Positions 12,247-22,362 are shown, counted from the first letter of the stretch. The stretch: DNA of 64,000 bases from Indioceanicola profundi (GCF_003568845.1 NZ_CP030129.1:62001-126000); one strand, 5' to 3'. Program-made: numbers and translations. Notes: a model not told the origin generated them from the sequence alone.

Positions 12247-13845
12247 CTACAGCCGTCCCGAACGGGCAACCGCCCGCACCAGCCGGAATGACAGCCACAG
12301 CGCAAACGCGTAGCCGAGCAACGCGAGCAGGGGTATATCCCCGAACACGCGCGGCCCGGCGCTGTGCAGCATGAGCAGCGAGGCCGCCACATAAAGGCCG
12401 AGCGTGACCGTGGCCAAGGCGAGGCGGTTGCCGGTTCGGTCGAGATGTGCCTGCAGGCGCTCCAGTCCCTCGTGCCGCATGATAAGGAGCGGCCCGCCGC
12501 CCTCGCGCTGCGCCCGGTGCAGCCAGGCCGCGAGCATTCCCGGCAGGTCCTGCGCGGTCAGAGCGGCTTCGGTCTTGAGCCGGGTGAAGGTCGTCGCAGC
12601 CGCGTTCCCGCGCAGGACGCCCTCCATCATTTCGCCGCCCCGCGCCAACAATGTGTCCAGGACCTTGAATTCCGGGTCGAGCGTTCGCAGCGCGCTCTCG
12701 ACCAGGTACAGCGCCCGCATGAGCACCACGAGGTTGTGCGGAACGACGAAACTCTCGCCCGAGCCCAGCCGGGCGACGCGCAGCACGGCCTCGGCGAGCG
12801 ACCAGTCCTTGAGCGGCAGCGCGGCATAGTCGGATAGGATCTCCTCAATACCGCGGATGAAGGCGGGACGGTCGATCGGCCCGCCGAGCAGGCCCAGATC
12901 GACGGCCGCGTCGAACATCCACGCCGCGTCCTTGTTCACGAACGCCTGAAGGTAGAGCGCGAGGGAGCGGCGGGTGCGGCCGTCGAGATAGCCGACCAGC
13001 CCAAAATCATGGAAGCAGAGGCGTCCGTCCGGCATGACGAAGAGGTTGCCTGGATGGGGATCGCCGTGGAAGAAGCCGACCACGAAGAACTGATGGAGAT
13101 AGGCATCGATCAGAACCTGTGCGAGCTGCGGGCCGTCGACAGAGGGGTCGCCGATACTCAGCCCGCCGCTCATCTCCTGCACCAGTACGGCCTCGGCATA
13201 GAGATCGTCGATCACGTTCGGAATGTTGAGCCCCGGCCATCCGCGGAAGGCTTCGCCGAATCGGCGGATGCTGCGTGCCTCCTGCCGAAAGTCCGCTTCC
13301 TTGCGGAGATTGGCCCAGATCTCGTCGACGATGCGGAGCGGCTGGTAGCGCTGGAGGCGTGGTGCCAGCACCAGGATGAGGCGGCCTATGCCGACGAACG
13401 CGTGCATGTCGCGATCGATCTGGACCCGGATGCCGGGGCGACGGATCTTGACGATGACGGCGCGCCCGTCCGGCAGGCGAGCCCGGTGCACCTGGGCGAT
13501 CGAGGCCGCTGCCATCGGTTCCGTCTCGAACGCCCCGAAGACCTGCTCGACCGGTCGGCCGAGCGCGACCTCGACCGCATGCCGCGCTTCCGCGCCAGGG
13601 AAGGGCGCGACGTGGTCCTGCAGCCGGCGGAGTTCGGCGAGCCAGGTATCGGGCAGCAGGTCGCGGCGCAAGCTGAGCGTCTGCCCGAACTTCACGAAGG
13701 TCGGGCCAAGCCGCTCGAGCGTGATGCGAAGCCGGCGCGGCAATTGAGACCCCTCGGCCGGCGTGCCGCGCAGGCGCTCGACCGTCGCCGCGCCGAGCAG
13801 GCTGGCGGCGCCCGCGCCGATTCGGAGGAGCCGGCCGCCGATCAT
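12247..13845 (-). CDS. ABC1/AarF/UbiB-family atypical kinase
   Basis: A 532-residue member of the ABC1 (UbiB/COQ8) family. The family KxGQ motif appears in FVKFGQTLSLRRDLLP, an ATP-anchoring lysine in AVIVKIRRPG, and the catalytic loop and metal site in HGDPHPGNLF...HDFGLVG. Two hydrophobic helices close the C-terminus, fitting membrane association. Family members support ubiquinone synthesis or membrane lipid homeostasis. No other ubi gene is nearby, so a specialised role in this stress operon is more likely than the housekeeping one. It lies 25 bp after cfa. Confidence 0.88.
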   Translation of the reverse strand: MIGGRLLRIGAGAASLLGAATVERLRGTPAEGSQLPRRLRITLERLGPTFVKFGQTLSLRRDLLPDTWLAELRRLQDHVAPFPGAEARHAVEVALGRPVEQVFGAFETEPMAAASIAQVHRARLPDGRAVIVKIRRPGIRVQIDRDMHAFVGIGRLILVLAPRLQRYQPLRIVDEIWANLRKEADFRQEARSIRRFGEAFRGWPGLNIPNVIDDLYAEAVLVQEMSGGLSIGDPSVDGPQLAQVLIDAYLHQFFVVGFFHGDPHPGNLFVMPDGRLCFHDFGLVGYLDGRTRRSLALYLQAFVNKDAAWMFDAAVDLGLLGGPIDRPAFIRGIEEILSDYAALPLKDWSLAEAVLRVARLGSGESFVVPHNLVVLMRALYLVESALRTLDPEFKVLDTLLARGGEMMEGVLRGNAAATTFTRLKTEAALTAQDLPGMLAAWLHRAQREGGGPLLIMRHEGLERLQAHLDRTGNRLALATVTLGLYVAASLLMLHSAGPRVFGDIPLLALLGYAFALWLSFRLVRAVARSGRL

Positions 13846-13870
13846 GAGGCGAACGCTCGCTGGGCGGTCC

Positions 13871-15166
13871 TCATGGCGCGACGTCCTCCGCCATGACGTC
13901 CCGGCGCTCCCGGTCGGTGATGTAGTCGCGCGTCAGTGGCACTGCGTCGCGTCGGCGCGCGAGCTGGAGCTGGAACACCATCATCGGGCCGTCGCGGAAC
14001 GCGGCCTCGCAGACCGCCAGGTAGAACTCCCACATGCGACAGAAGCGCTCGTCGTAGATGGCTTGCGCGCGGTCGCGGTTGGCCTGGAAGCGCTCGAGCC
14101 AGTGCCGCAGCGTCTCCGCATAATGCAGCCGCAGGATCTCGATGTCGGTGACCCAAAGTCCCGAGCGCTCGACGACGGCCAGGACCTCCGACAGCGCAGG
14201 GCAATAGCCGCCTGGAAAGATGTATTTGCGCAGCCAAGGATCGGTGGAGCCGGGCGGATCGGCCCGTCCGATCGCATGCACGAGGGCGATGCCGTCTGGG
14301 TTCAGGCGGTTGCGCAGCGTGTCGAAATAGGCGCGGTAGTGCGCCACCCCGACGTGCTCGAACATGCCGACGGAGACGATCCGGTCATAGGTTCCCTGCT
14401 CCTCCCGGTAATCGCGCAGGGCAAAGCGCACATGGGAGGACAGGCCCGCGGCGACGGCACGCTCAGTTGCGACGGCGAGCTGCTCCTGCGACAGCGTGAG
14501 ACCGGTGACGTCCACCCTAGCCGTCTGCGCCATCTCCAGTGCGAGCCCGCCCCAGCCCGAGCCAACGTCCAGCACGCGCATGCCGGGCTCGAGCAGGAGC
14601 TTCGCCATGATGTGGCGCTTCTTTTTCTCCTGCGCTTCCTCGAGAGTCTCGGCGCCGGTCTGGAAATAGGCACATGAATACTGACGGTCGCGGTCGAGGA
14701 ACAGATCGTAGAGCGCGCCCGACAGATCATAGTGGTGCGCGACATTGGCGCGCGCCCGCCCGAGGCGATTGTCCTGCTGAAGCCTGCGCAGCATGCGATC
14801 GAGCTCGCCCCGAACCGCGCCGATCGGATGCCGGCCGAGGGCTTCGAGATTGCTGGTGCAAAGGTGGAGGAGATCTCGTAGCGTCCCTTGCTCGATCGTG
14901 ATCGTACCATCCATGTAGGCTTCGCCCAGGGCCAGCGACGGGCGAAGAAGGATACGCATCGGCAACAGCGGATCGTGAAGTCTGACCAAGACGTCTGGAC
15001 CGCTGTCGCCAGGGCCGAAGGGGTGGACCCGGCCGGCAGCATCGATCACCGTCAACCGGCCGGTCCGGATCATTTCGGTGAGAAGTCGAGAGAGGAAGGG
15101 CAAGGGAGAGCAGGCGGCTCCCTCGGGGTACGCGGCCGGAACATCTGTCTGGGGCTGAGTGGCCAT
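13871..15166 (-). CDS. cfa: Cyclopropane-fatty-acyl-phospholipid synthase
   Basis: Transfers a methylene from S-adenosylmethionine to unsaturated acyl chains of membrane phospholipids, usually during stress or stationary phase. The 431-residue protein has a family N-terminal domain (VRLHDPLLPMRILLRPSLALGEAYMDG region) and a methyltransferase fold with the SAM-binding loop VLDVGSGWGGLALEMA, followed by the conserved EHVG and FPGGYCP segments. It follows the YHS-domain gene by 53 bp and precedes the UbiB-like gene by 25 bp, consistent with a membrane-protection part of one operon. Confidence 0.93.
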   Translation of the reverse strand: MATQPQTDVPAAYPEGAACSPLPFLSRLLTEMIRTGRLTVIDAAGRVHPFGPGDSGPDVLVRLHDPLLPMRILLRPSLALGEAYMDGTITIEQGTLRDLLHLCTSNLEALGRHPIGAVRGELDRMLRRLQQDNRLGRARANVAHHYDLSGALYDLFLDRDRQYSCAYFQTGAETLEEAQEKKKRHIMAKLLLEPGMRVLDVGSGWGGLALEMAQTARVDVTGLTLSQEQLAVATERAVAAGLSSHVRFALRDYREEQGTYDRIVSVGMFEHVGVAHYRAYFDTLRNRLNPDGIALVHAIGRADPPGSTDPWLRKYIFPGGYCPALSEVLAVVERSGLWVTDIEILRLHYAETLRHWLERFQANRDRAQAIYDERFCRMWEFYLAVCEAAFRDGPMMVFQLQLARRRDAVPLTRDYITDRERRDVMAEDVAP

Positions 15167-15219
15167 TTCTTCGCTTTCGCGTCTTCGCTTTCGCGGACAT
15201 CATTGTTTCTTCCGCGCGA

Positions 15220-15423
15220 TCACTGCGCGGGTCGAGACGGCTTTCCGGCTTCGCCATGGGGCGGGACTCGCTCATGACGCGACGCGGCATAGTGGTCTGG
15301 CGCCGCCACGAACGCGGCGCGGCAAGCGGCGGAGCAGAAGAAATATGCCCAGCCGCGATGCTCGACCGGCTCGGCCTCTCCGAGATCAACTGTCTTCCCG
15401 CAAACCGGATCTGTTACCTCCAT
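15220..15423 (-). CDS. Small YHS-domain protein
   Basis: A 67-residue protein starting MEVTDPVCGKTVDL and continuing through a YFFCSAACRAAF segment. These are the hallmarks of the YHS domain, whose cysteines are thought to bind metal; it is often found beside or within heavy-metal ATPases. The start at 15423 is chosen because GAGGAGGT lies 5 bases before it. It is the first gene after an ECF-type promoter at 15554-15580 and heads the minus-strand run leading to pgm. It is unusual to find it at the head of carbon-metabolism genes. Confidence 0.87.
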   Translation of the reverse strand: MEVTDPVCGKTVDLGEAEPVEHRGWAYFFCSAACRAAFVAAPDHYAASRHERVPPHGEAGKPSRPAQ

Positions 15424-15553
15424 TCCGTGACCTCCTCTCTGAGGGACCATGCCTTTACCAGCAAAGCGCTCATTCGCCCGGGAACGAACGCGCAAAACCC
15501 ACCAAGCCGTTTCCCGCACCTACGCGTAGTGAACAGGCGTCGTTATCCCGAAA

Positions 15554-15580
15554 AGACGCGGAAGCTTTGAAGTCCTTACA
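15554..15580 (-). promoter_or_regulatory. ECF-type promoter before the YHS-cfa-ubiB-gap-CBS-glgP-pgm run
   Basis: Read on the minus strand: TGTAAGG, 15 bp, CGTCTTTTC. The boxes and spacing match five other sites in this window. It lies 131 bp before the YHS start and after the ftsH stop, in a 307-bp gap that otherwise holds no gene. Its match to the promoter of the ECF sigma gene itself suggests the same sigma factor uses it. Confidence 0.7.
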
Positions 15581-15730
15581 GCGCAACCTCGCGCAGATTC
15601 GGTGCCGTCCTTCTGGTCGCTCGTGAAGCGCTTCCGCGGCCCCGGAGTCCCCCTTCATGCTCAAGGCAGGCGGAAGCTTACCCGTGCCTCTCCAGGTTTC
15701 GCTTCCGGCTCACTCTGGACCCGGTGTCCA

Positions 15731-17632
15731 TCATCCGCGCTGAACAGCAGTGGCTGCGGCCAGGCCGACGCCCGGCGGGGCGGCAGTCCAGCCGCCCGCA
15801 TCGCGGGCGACAGATCGGTCGATCGTCTCAAGGTCTTCGGACGAAAGCGTTTCCTGGTTCAACAGGTTCTGCGCCGCACGACCAAGCAGGTCGCGGTTCG
15901 TCGAAAGGATCGCCACGGCGCGCAGGAACGCCGTCTCCACCAATTCGCGCACGGCGGCATCGATCCCCGAGGCCGTTTCCTCGCCGTAGCGCCGCGGCTG
16001 CCAGCTCGCTCCGCCCGGCCCGCCGAGAAAGGGCGCGGCGTCCGTCTCGTACGCGACCTGCCCCAGTTTCGGGTCCATGCCGAACCGCGCCACCATGCTC
16101 CGCGCGATCTCGGTGGCCTTGACGAGGTCGTCGGCCGCCCCCGTCGAGACTTCGTCGTAGACGAGGCTCTCCGCTGCTCGCCCGCCGAGGAGGACGGCCA
16201 TGCGGTTCATCAGCTCCTTCCGGTCCATCAGAAAGCGGTCCTCGAGCGGACGCTGGATGGTGTAGCCGAGCGCCGCGACGCCGCGCGGGATAATCGACAC
16301 CTTCTGCACCGGATCGACGCCCGGCAGAGCCATTGCGACCAGGGCGTGCCCCATTTCGTGATGGGCGACGACGTCCCGCTCGTGCGGGTTCAGAAGGCGG
16401 TTCTTCTTCTCGAGGCCGGCGACGATGCGCTCGATCGCCTGCGTGAAGTCCTCGAAGCCGATACTCTCGCCATTACGGCGCGTCGCCAGCAGCGCCGCCT
16501 CGTTGACCAGATTCGCAAGGTCGGCGCCGGTGAAGCCCGGCGTGAGCGCCGCCAGATCCTCGACCGGCAGGTCCGGTGCCAGCTTCACCTTTTCCAGGTG
16601 GACCCTCAGGATTGCGACGCGGCCCTGCTTGTCCGGCCGGTCGACGAGCACCTGGCGATCGAAGCGGCCGGCGCGCAGCAAGGCCGGATCGAGGACCTCC
16701 GGGCGGTTCGTCGCCGCCAGCAGGACGGTGCCGACGCTCGGGTCGAAGCCGTCCATCTCGGTGAGGAGTTGGTTGAGCGTCTGCTCCTTCTCGTCGTGAC
16801 CGCCCCCTGGCAGCATCGCGCCGCGGGCGCGCCCGAGCGCGTCGAGCTCGTCGATGAAGATGATGGCCGGAGCCTGCTTGCGCGCCTGCTCGAACAGGTC
16901 GCGGACGCGGGCGGCGCCGACGCCGACGAACATCTCGACGAACTCGGAGCCCGAGATCGAGAAGAAGCGCACGCCGGCTTCGCCCGCCACCGCCCGCGCG
17001 AGCAGGGTCTTGCCGGTCCCCGGCGGTCCCACCAGCAGCACCCCCTTCGGCATGCGCGCGCCGAGCCGGCTGTAACCCTGGGGGTCCTTGAGGAAGGCGA
17101 CGATCTCCCTCAGCTCGTCCTTCGCTTCGTCGACACCGGCCACATCAGCGAAAGTCACCTTGGTGTCCTTCTCGACATACACCTTGGCCTTGGACTTGCC
17201 GATGGCCATCAGGCCGCCGCCTTGCCCCATCGCCATCGGCCGAACCAGGAACATCCAGAGCAGGAGGAAGAGAAGCATCGGCATGAGCCAGCTCGCAACG
17301 CTCTGTAGAAGGCCGGGACCGGGCTCGCCGGAGAAGGTGATCCCCTTGCTGGCGAGGGAATCCGCCAGATCCTTAGGCACGCGCTCCACCGTGAAGTGCT
17401 GCGGCTGGCCCTCCGGCATTGCGCTCTGACCATCCGTAGTCTTGTAGGCGCCGGTGATCCGGTCAGGGCCGACCACCAGGTCGGTGACATTGCCCTGGTC
17501 GACGAGCTGCTGGAACTCGCTATAGGGGATCGTCTCGATGTGGGTCGGCTGGAACAGCAGTTGCTGGATCCAGATCACCGCGAGAGTTGCGGCGATGACG
17601 TACCAGAAATTGATCTGATGCTCGCGCTTCAT
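15731..17632 (-). CDS. ftsH: ATP-dependent zinc metalloprotease FtsH
   Basis: Membrane-anchored AAA+ protease of 633 residues that degrades damaged membrane and regulatory proteins. Two transmembrane segments (about 9-27 and 107-132) flank a periplasmic domain. Walker A GPPGTGKT is at 202-209, Walker B ends in FIDELD (259-264), and the zinc site HEMGH is at 425-429. All key residues are present. As it sits among metal and stress genes, it is probably an accessory copy next to a housekeeping ftsH elsewhere, as in stress-tolerance islands of other bacteria. A 277-bp gap without a gene separates it from the membrane gene upstream. Confidence 0.95.
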   Translation of the reverse strand: MKREHQINFWYVIAATLAVIWIQQLLFQPTHIETIPYSEFQQLVDQGNVTDLVVGPDRITGAYKTTDGQSAMPEGQPQHFTVERVPKDLADSLASKGITFSGEPGPGLLQSVASWLMPMLLFLLLWMFLVRPMAMGQGGGLMAIGKSKAKVYVEKDTKVTFADVAGVDEAKDELREIVAFLKDPQGYSRLGARMPKGVLLVGPPGTGKTLLARAVAGEAGVRFFSISGSEFVEMFVGVGAARVRDLFEQARKQAPAIIFIDELDALGRARGAMLPGGGHDEKEQTLNQLLTEMDGFDPSVGTVLLAATNRPEVLDPALLRAGRFDRQVLVDRPDKQGRVAILRVHLEKVKLAPDLPVEDLAALTPGFTGADLANLVNEAALLATRRNGESIGFEDFTQAIERIVAGLEKKNRLLNPHERDVVAHHEMGHALVAMALPGVDPVQKVSIIPRGVAALGYTIQRPLEDRFLMDRKELMNRMAVLLGGRAAESLVYDEVSTGAADDLVKATEIARSMVARFGMDPKLGQVAYETDAAPFLGGPGGASWQPRRYGEETASGIDAAVRELVETAFLRAVAILSTNRDLLGRAAQNLLNQETLSSEDLETIDRSVARDAGGWTAAPPGVGLAAATAVQRG

Positions 17633-17909
17633 GGTTCGGCTTCATGGTGTTGTGTATTGCGGTGCGGCGCGCAGCTGGCGAGAGCGGATAGTTTCAACAT
17701 GGACCCCGGAACCTCCGCCGTTTATCGGGATAGACATTCCCGAACTCGGCCAGCGCCGCGCGAGCCGCCGCCGCAAGGGCGCCGAAATTTCCGAAAGGTC
17801 TCCGCAACATCTCCTCCAGGTTTCCCGGCCCCCGCGGGGTCGATCCTTGGCTTCGGCCGCCGTCAGCCGCATGCCGTGGCGCCCGCGATCCCGAGAGACC
17901 TTTTCGGCC

Positions 17910-18635
17910 TCATACGATTCGTTCCGCGAAGCGATTCCAGCGCGCGAGGCTGCGCTTCGAACGCCGCATGTAAAGGGCGCCGAAAAGGCCGCCGAGAAGG
18001 CCGCCCAGCCCGTCCACGATCAGATCCCACATGGTATCATCGAGCGGCTCCATCACAGGCGATCCCTGCGCACCGGCGCCCAGGGTGGCGTCCGCCCCGA
18101 ATTCGGCGATCTCCCAGAGCGCCCCCGCGCCGAGGGTCAGCAGGAAGATCGCAGTGAGGTTCAGGACGAAGCCAGTCCGTATTCGACAGGTCATTCTCAG
18201 CGCATAGATCGCCAGGAATGAGATGATCGCCAGCAGGCCGGAATTGCCGAAGTGGATCAGCTTGTCATAGAACGGCAGCGTTCCGTAGAGGTCGAGAAGT
18301 CGGCCGAGTGTCATGTCGGTGACCAGCCACCAGAGGACGAACAGTTCGATCTCGACGGGAATGGTCAGTCTGCTCGAGCGCGCGAGCAGGGAAGGCGCGA
18401 GGATGAGCGTCAGCGCGCCGAAACAGAGAAGCCCGTAGAGAACCGCGCCCTCCAGAAGGTGGAAGGCGCCCGTCGCCAGGATGAGGGCGCGCAGGAGCCA
18501 GGCAAGCCGGATCTCCCACGGCGCGGCCACGCCCGGCTCGTCGCGTTCGGTCTCCGCCGGGCCGGAACCGTGCCGCGGCGCCGCCTCCGTCTCCCGACGA
18601 GGCCGCGAAGCGTGCGCAAGGCCGCGGAGGCTCAC
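17910..18635 (-). CDS. Multi-spanning membrane protein resembling the DUF2238/YjdF family
   Basis: A 241-residue inner-membrane protein with about six predicted helices. The segments FYDKLIHFGNSG and ALWEIAEFGAD, and the late DTMWDLIVDGLGGLLGG, resemble the DUF2238 (YjdF-like) family pattern. No enzymatic function is established. The first 45 residues are polar and charged and may be cytoplasmic. The start overlaps the stop of the methyltransferase gene by four bases, so the two are likely translated together. Confidence 0.7.
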   Translation of the reverse strand: MSLRGLAHASRPRRETEAAPRHGSGPAETERDEPGVAAPWEIRLAWLLRALILATGAFHLLEGAVLYGLLCFGALTLILAPSLLARSSRLTIPVEIELFVLWWLVTDMTLGRLLDLYGTLPFYDKLIHFGNSGLLAIISFLAIYALRMTCRIRTGFVLNLTAIFLLTLGAGALWEIAEFGADATLGAGAQGSPVMEPLDDTMWDLIVDGLGGLLGGLFGALYMRRSKRSLARWNRFAERIV

Positions 18636-19288
18636 GACGGCCTCCGCGCCGACAGTTGGCCCAGCCTCGGGATGAACCCGGGCACGTCGGCCATGTAGCG
18701 GCGGTAGTCCTCACCGAACTCGGCCAGCGCCGCCCGCTCCTCGCCCTTCGCCAGGCGCACATACATGAAGACGAGCACCGGGAACATCGCCAGCGTCAGC
18801 AGCGTCGGCCATTGCAGCAGGAAGCCGAACATAACAAGGATGAAGCCGACATATTGCGGGTGGCGCACATAGGCATAGGCGCCGGTTGTCGCGAGCGTGC
18901 GGCGGCGCTGCGCATCATAGAGCACCTTCCAGCCGGCCGAGATCAGCACGAAGCCGCCGCCGATGAAGGCGAAGCTCAAAAGGTGGAACGGACCGAAATG
19001 CGGGTTGGCTTCCCAGCCGAACAGCATCTCGAGGAGATGCCCGGCATCGTGCGACAGCCAGTCCACGCCAGGATAGTTGCTCTGTAACCAACCCGAGAGC
19101 AGGTAGATGGTCAGCGGGAAGCCGTACATCTCCGTGAACAGCGCCACCAGGAAGGCGCTGAACGCGCCGAAGGAGCGCCAGTCACGGCCCGACCTCGGCT
19201 TGAAAAAGCTGAAGGCGAAGAGGATGAAGATCGCCGAGTTCAATACGACCAGGATCCAGAGGCCGTAGGCGGGGGCGCTTTCGGTCAT
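18632..19288 (-). CDS. Isoprenylcysteine carboxyl methyltransferase-like membrane protein
   Basis: A 218-residue membrane protein. Its C-terminal half contains the ICMT/phospholipid methyltransferase pattern: TGAYAYVRHPQYVGF, a following hydrophobic helix and the ERAALAEFGEDYRRY segment. Such bacterial proteins are SAM-dependent methyltransferases of uncertain substrate and often travel with metal-resistance genes. It starts 23 bp after the DUF2933 gene and overlaps the next gene by four bases. Confidence 0.82.
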   Translation of the reverse strand: MTESAPAYGLWILVVLNSAIFILFAFSFFKPRSGRDWRSFGAFSAFLVALFTEMYGFPLTIYLLSGWLQSNYPGVDWLSHDAGHLLEMLFGWEANPHFGPFHLLSFAFIGGGFVLISAGWKVLYDAQRRRTLATTGAYAYVRHPQYVGFILVMFGFLLQWPTLLTLAMFPVLVFMYVRLAKGEERAALAEFGEDYRRYMADVPGFIPRLGQLSARRPS

Positions 19289-19311
19289 CGCAATACGTCC
19301 GTTCCGTAGGT

Positions 19312-19575
19312 TCAGTGGCGATGGTCGTCGGGTTCCCGGCCGCCTCCCGGCGGAGGGCCGCTTTCGTCGCTGCCAGACCCATGACCCCCATGCCCCCTAT
19401 GCATGAAGAAATGCATGCCAACGCAGAGACCGAGGAGGAGCAGCAGCGGCCCGACACCGATAAGGTGCGCCCAGTGTTCGGAGACGAGGTAGAAGCCGCC
19501 CACGGCGAGGAAGACCAGCAGGACCATGTTTGCGCGCGAGGCGAAGAATCCGCGCCGGTTCTCTCCATGATCCAT
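19312..19575 (-). CDS. DUF2933 small membrane protein, His-rich tail
   Basis: An 87-residue protein with two hydrophobic segments (about 17-33 and 40-56) and a C-terminal tail rich in His and Gly (HFFMHRGHGGHG and a final DDHRH). This fits the DUF2933 family, which recurs beside copper ATPase and copper oxidase genes. The His tail suggests metal binding. It lies between the heavy-metal ATPase and the ICMT-like gene, in the same orientation, and is probably co-transcribed. Confidence 0.82.
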   Translation of the reverse strand: MDHGENRRGFFASRANMVLLVFLAVGGFYLVSEHWAHLIGVGPLLLLLGLCVGMHFFMHRGHGGHGSGSDESGPPPGGGREPDDHRH

Positions 19576-19641
19576 ACTATCCTCCCACGCTGCCCGCAGC
19601 GTCGCTGTGCAATCTGAAGATCGTCGCCCCGTCCCGGCAGC

Positions 19642-21771
19642 TCATTCGACCGCCTCCGCAGGGCGGGCACTTACCGCCGCGTCGGGCCCGCCGCGATCGA
19701 TGCCCTCCAATCGCGTGCGCTTGAGTAGCAGGGCGTTGACCGCGACCAGCGCCGAGCTGCCCGACATGGCGAGCGCCGCGACCTCGGGGCTGACGACGAG
19801 GGGATAGAACACACCGGCGGCCATCGGAAAGGCGACGACGTTGTAGGCGACCGCCCAGAACAGGTTCTGATGCATCTTGCGCAAGGTCGCGCGCGACAGC
19901 TCGATCGCGCCGACGATGTCGTAGGGGTCGCTCCTCATCAGCACGACGTCGGCGCTCTCCATCGCGACGTCGGTGCCGGCGCCGATGGCGAAGCCGACAT
20001 CGGCCTGGGTCAGCGCCGGCGCGTCGTTGACGCCGTCGCCGACCATGCCGACCCGCTTGCCCTGGGCCTGCAGCTCCTTGACCTTGTCAGCCTTCTGGCC
20101 CGGCAGCACGTCGGCAAGCACGATATCGATGCCGAGCTCTGACGCGATACGCTTGGCGGTGCCCTCATTGTCGCCGGTCAGCATTGCGACCTCGACGCCG
20201 CGCTCGCGCAGCTTGGTGACCGCCGCCTTGGCGCTCGGGCGCGGCGCGTCGGCGATGGCGACGAGGCCGAGGATGCGGCCGCCGCGGGCGACATGCACCA
20301 CCGTGCGACCGGCGCCCTTGAGCCGCTCCGCTTCCTCCGCGAGCGCGCCGAGCTCGATCTTCTCTTCATCCATGAGCCGGCGGTTGCCGAGGAACACCGT
20401 CTCGCCTTCAATCTCGGCTCGCGCGCCCTTGCCCTCCAGATTGAGGAAGGCGCGCGTCTCCGGCACGTCGAACCCCTCGGCCCGCTCTACGATCGCCAAA
20501 GCGAGCGGGTGGTCGGAGCCGCGCTCGACCGCTGCCGCCGTCCACAGAACCTCGTCCTCCTCCCGGTCCTCGGCTGCCACCACCTCCACCACGCGTGGCT
20601 GGCCCATGGTCAGGGTGCCGGTCTTGTCGAAGACGATCACATCGAGCTTGGTCGCGTCCTCGAGCGCGCCTGCGTTCTTGAAGAGGATGCCGTGCGTGGC
20701 GCCGAGGCCGGTGCCGACCATGACCGCCATCGGCGTCGCCAGCCCGAGCGCATCGGGACAGGCGATGACGAAGACGGTGATCGTCAGGGTGAGGGCAAAG
20801 AGCAGCGGCGAGCCGATCCACCAGAACCAGACCGCGAAGGTCGCAAGCCCGATGAGGATGGCGATCAGCACCAGCCATTGCGAGGCGCGGTCGGCGAGGA
20901 GCTGGGCCGGCGCCTTGGAGTTTTGTGCCTCCTGCACCAGCTTGACGATCTGCGCCAGCGCAGTGTCTGCGCCGACCTTGGTCGCGCGGTAGCGGAAGCT
21001 GCCGCTCTTGTTGATGGTGGCGCCGATCACCTGATCGCCCGGCCCCTTGTTCACCGGCATGGACTCGCCGGTCAACATGGATTCGTCGACGAGAGACTCT
21101 CCCTCGACCACCTCGCCGTCGACCGGGATCTTGTTGCCCGGCCTGATGACCACGGTCTCGCCGGCCTGCACCTCCGACGTGGGGATCTCCACCTCGCGAC
21201 CGTCCCGCAAGACGGTGGCCATCGGCGGGGCGAGATCAAGCAGTGCGCGGATCGCAGCCGAGGCGCCGGCGCGCGCCCGCATCTCCAGCCAGTGGCCGAG
21301 CAGGATGAAGACGAGCAGCACCGCCACCGCCTCATAGAACTGCACGCCCGGGAAGAAGAATGTGGAGCCGACGCTGAAGACGTAGCCGGTGCCGACCGAC
21401 AGCACGACCAGCACCGCCATGTTGAGAATGCCGTTCCGGAGCGCCCGCCAGGCGGCGGTGAAAAACGGCCAGCTCGGATAGACGATCGCGATGCTGCCGA
21501 GGAAGAACAGCCACAGATCGAGGTCCAGCCCGAAGGGCGGCGCCGGCGGGGTGAACATCCCGCCCATCGGCGAATAGATGAAGATCGGGATCGTGAAGAC
21601 GAGCGCGATCCAGAAACGGTTGCGCATGTCGCGCACCATGTCGGCCATGTCCATGCCGGACCCATGGCCCATCTCGTGCGCCATCTCGTCCTGCGCCGGC
21701 GTTCCTCCGCCGTGGCCCCCCGGTGGCTCGTCGGCGCGGGCCTCACCCCCGCTGGCGCCGCCGGCTCGCAC
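19642..21771 (-). CDS. Heavy-metal P1B-type ATPase with CPD membrane motif (copper-type)
   Basis: Exports a soft metal, most likely copper, across the inner membrane. From the GTG at 21771 it reads 709 residues: a His/Met-rich start ([11 protein letters not shown]), the actuator TGESMPV, the membrane metal site CPD (338-340) in place of CPC or CPH, phosphorylation site D382 in DKTGTLTMG, the nucleotide-binding HP motif in GSDHPLA, and MLTGDN and [10 protein letters not shown]. The true protein probably begins further upstream in another frame: 21998-22001 opens an HMA-like domain that runs into this one across G-runs at 21746-21750 or 21716-21721. Without that domain the pump core is still complete. 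It is downstream of the Cys-rich peptide and its promoter. Confidence 0.92.
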   Translation of the reverse strand: MRAGGASGGEARADEPPGGHGGGTPAQDEMAHEMGHGSGMDMADMVRDMRNRFWIALVFTIPIFIYSPMGGMFTPPAPPFGLDLDLWLFFLGSIAIVYPSWPFFTAAWRALRNGILNMAVLVVLSVGTGYVFSVGSTFFFPGVQFYEAVAVLLVFILLGHWLEMRARAGASAAIRALLDLAPPMATVLRDGREVEIPTSEVQAGETVVIRPGNKIPVDGEVVEGESLVDESMLTGESMPVNKGPGDQVIGATINKSGSFRYRATKVGADTALAQIVKLVQEAQNSKAPAQLLADRASQWLVLIAILIGLATFAVWFWWIGSPLLFALTLTITVFVIACPDALGLATPMAVMVGTGLGATHGILFKNAGALEDATKLDVIVFDKTGTLTMGQPRVVEVVAAEDREEDEVLWTAAAVERGSDHPLALAIVERAEGFDVPETRAFLNLEGKGARAEIEGETVFLGNRRLMDEEKIELGALAEEAERLKGAGRTVVHVARGGRILGLVAIADAPRPSAKAAVTKLRERGVEVAMLTGDNEGTAKRIASELGIDIVLADVLPGQKADKVKELQAQGKRVGMVGDGVNDAPALTQADVGFAIGAGTDVAMESADVVLMRSDPYDIVGAIELSRATLRKMHQNLFWAVAYNVVAFPMAAGVFYPLVVSPEVAALAMSGSSALVAVNALLLKRTRLEGIDRGGPDAAVSARPAEAVE

Positions 21772-22001
21772 ACATGCCGCGGCGTCACGCTCCCGCGGCA
21801 GCGAAAGCCGCAGGAATTCACCTTGCGCCGCAGCCTCTCGACGCTCGTGATTGTCTCGTCGTAATCGACGGTGACGCTGCCGGAGGCAGGGTTCGCCGAG
21901 GCCCGACGAACACCCTTCTCAGCGCTCAACTGCTTTTCGACGCCGAGATGATCGAGCTCTTCGAAGAGGCCGCCCACCTCCAGTGTTACCGTGCTCAACA
22001 C
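21750..22001 (-). pseudogene. HMA-like N-terminal domain of the CPD ATPase, in a different frame
   Basis: About 84 codons reading VLSTVTLEVGGLF... to [18 protein letters not shown], which resemble the N-terminal domain of this ATPase family. The domain has the beta-alpha layout of an HMA domain but lacks the CxxC loop. It starts with GTG or TTG just after GGGAGG. It is in the -1 relation to the ATPase frame, so one extra base or a -1 slip would fuse them. A sequencing error in the G-run, a real mutation or programmed slippage would each explain it. Confidence 0.65.
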
Positions 22002-22090
22002 CAACCTCCCAGGACCCGCGGCTCATGATGCATCGTAGATCGACAGGCGCCGTGACGAGCGGCACCTGTCTTCTGCCTGATCGCTGGATC

Positions 22091-22309
22091 TCAGCTGCCG
22101 CAGCAGCAGCCCTTCGACTTGCCTTGCGCCGCCTCTCGCGTCTTCGCCCGCTGGTCCGCCGAAGACTGTTCGGGTGCGGCCGAGGGCATTGCAGTCGAGG
22201 GCTTTGCCGAGTGGGCTGGCGAGGGGTCTCCATGACCGCAGCAGGAACCCTCGGCCCGATTCGCCGAATCGACGTTCGAAACCTTTGTATCTGTGTGCAT
22301 CGCCATCAT
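22091..22309 (-). CDS. Small Cys-rich peptide ending KGCCCGS
   Basis: A 69 to 72-residue soluble peptide with a central low-complexity region and two cysteine clusters: SCCGHGD near residue 23 and GCCCGS at the C-terminus. The clusters suggest binding of copper, zinc or another soft metal, perhaps as a small metallochaperone for the ATPase 90 bp downstream. Several in-frame ATG codons are near the start; 22300 (MHTDTK) has the best spacing from AAAGG. It is the first gene after the ECF-type promoter at 22363-22389. No named family was recognised. Confidence 0.7.
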   Translation of the reverse strand: MMAMHTDTKVSNVDSANRAEGSCCGHGDPSPAHSAKPSTAMPSAAPEQSSADQRAKTREAAQGKSKGCCCGS

Positions 22310-22362
22310 CCTTTCACATGCGTCCGTGCCTCGATCGCGGCCGGACCGCCCTTCAATCCTAA

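Noticed and set aside
15602-17308. Plus-strand frame of 568 codons opposite ftsH
   Set aside because: The ftsH frame has Walker A, Walker B and HEMGH; the plus frame is a shadow.
17065-19095. TGTAACC boxes inside ftsH and the ICMT-like gene
   Set aside because: No CGTCT at 15 bp and no gene start nearby; chance matches.
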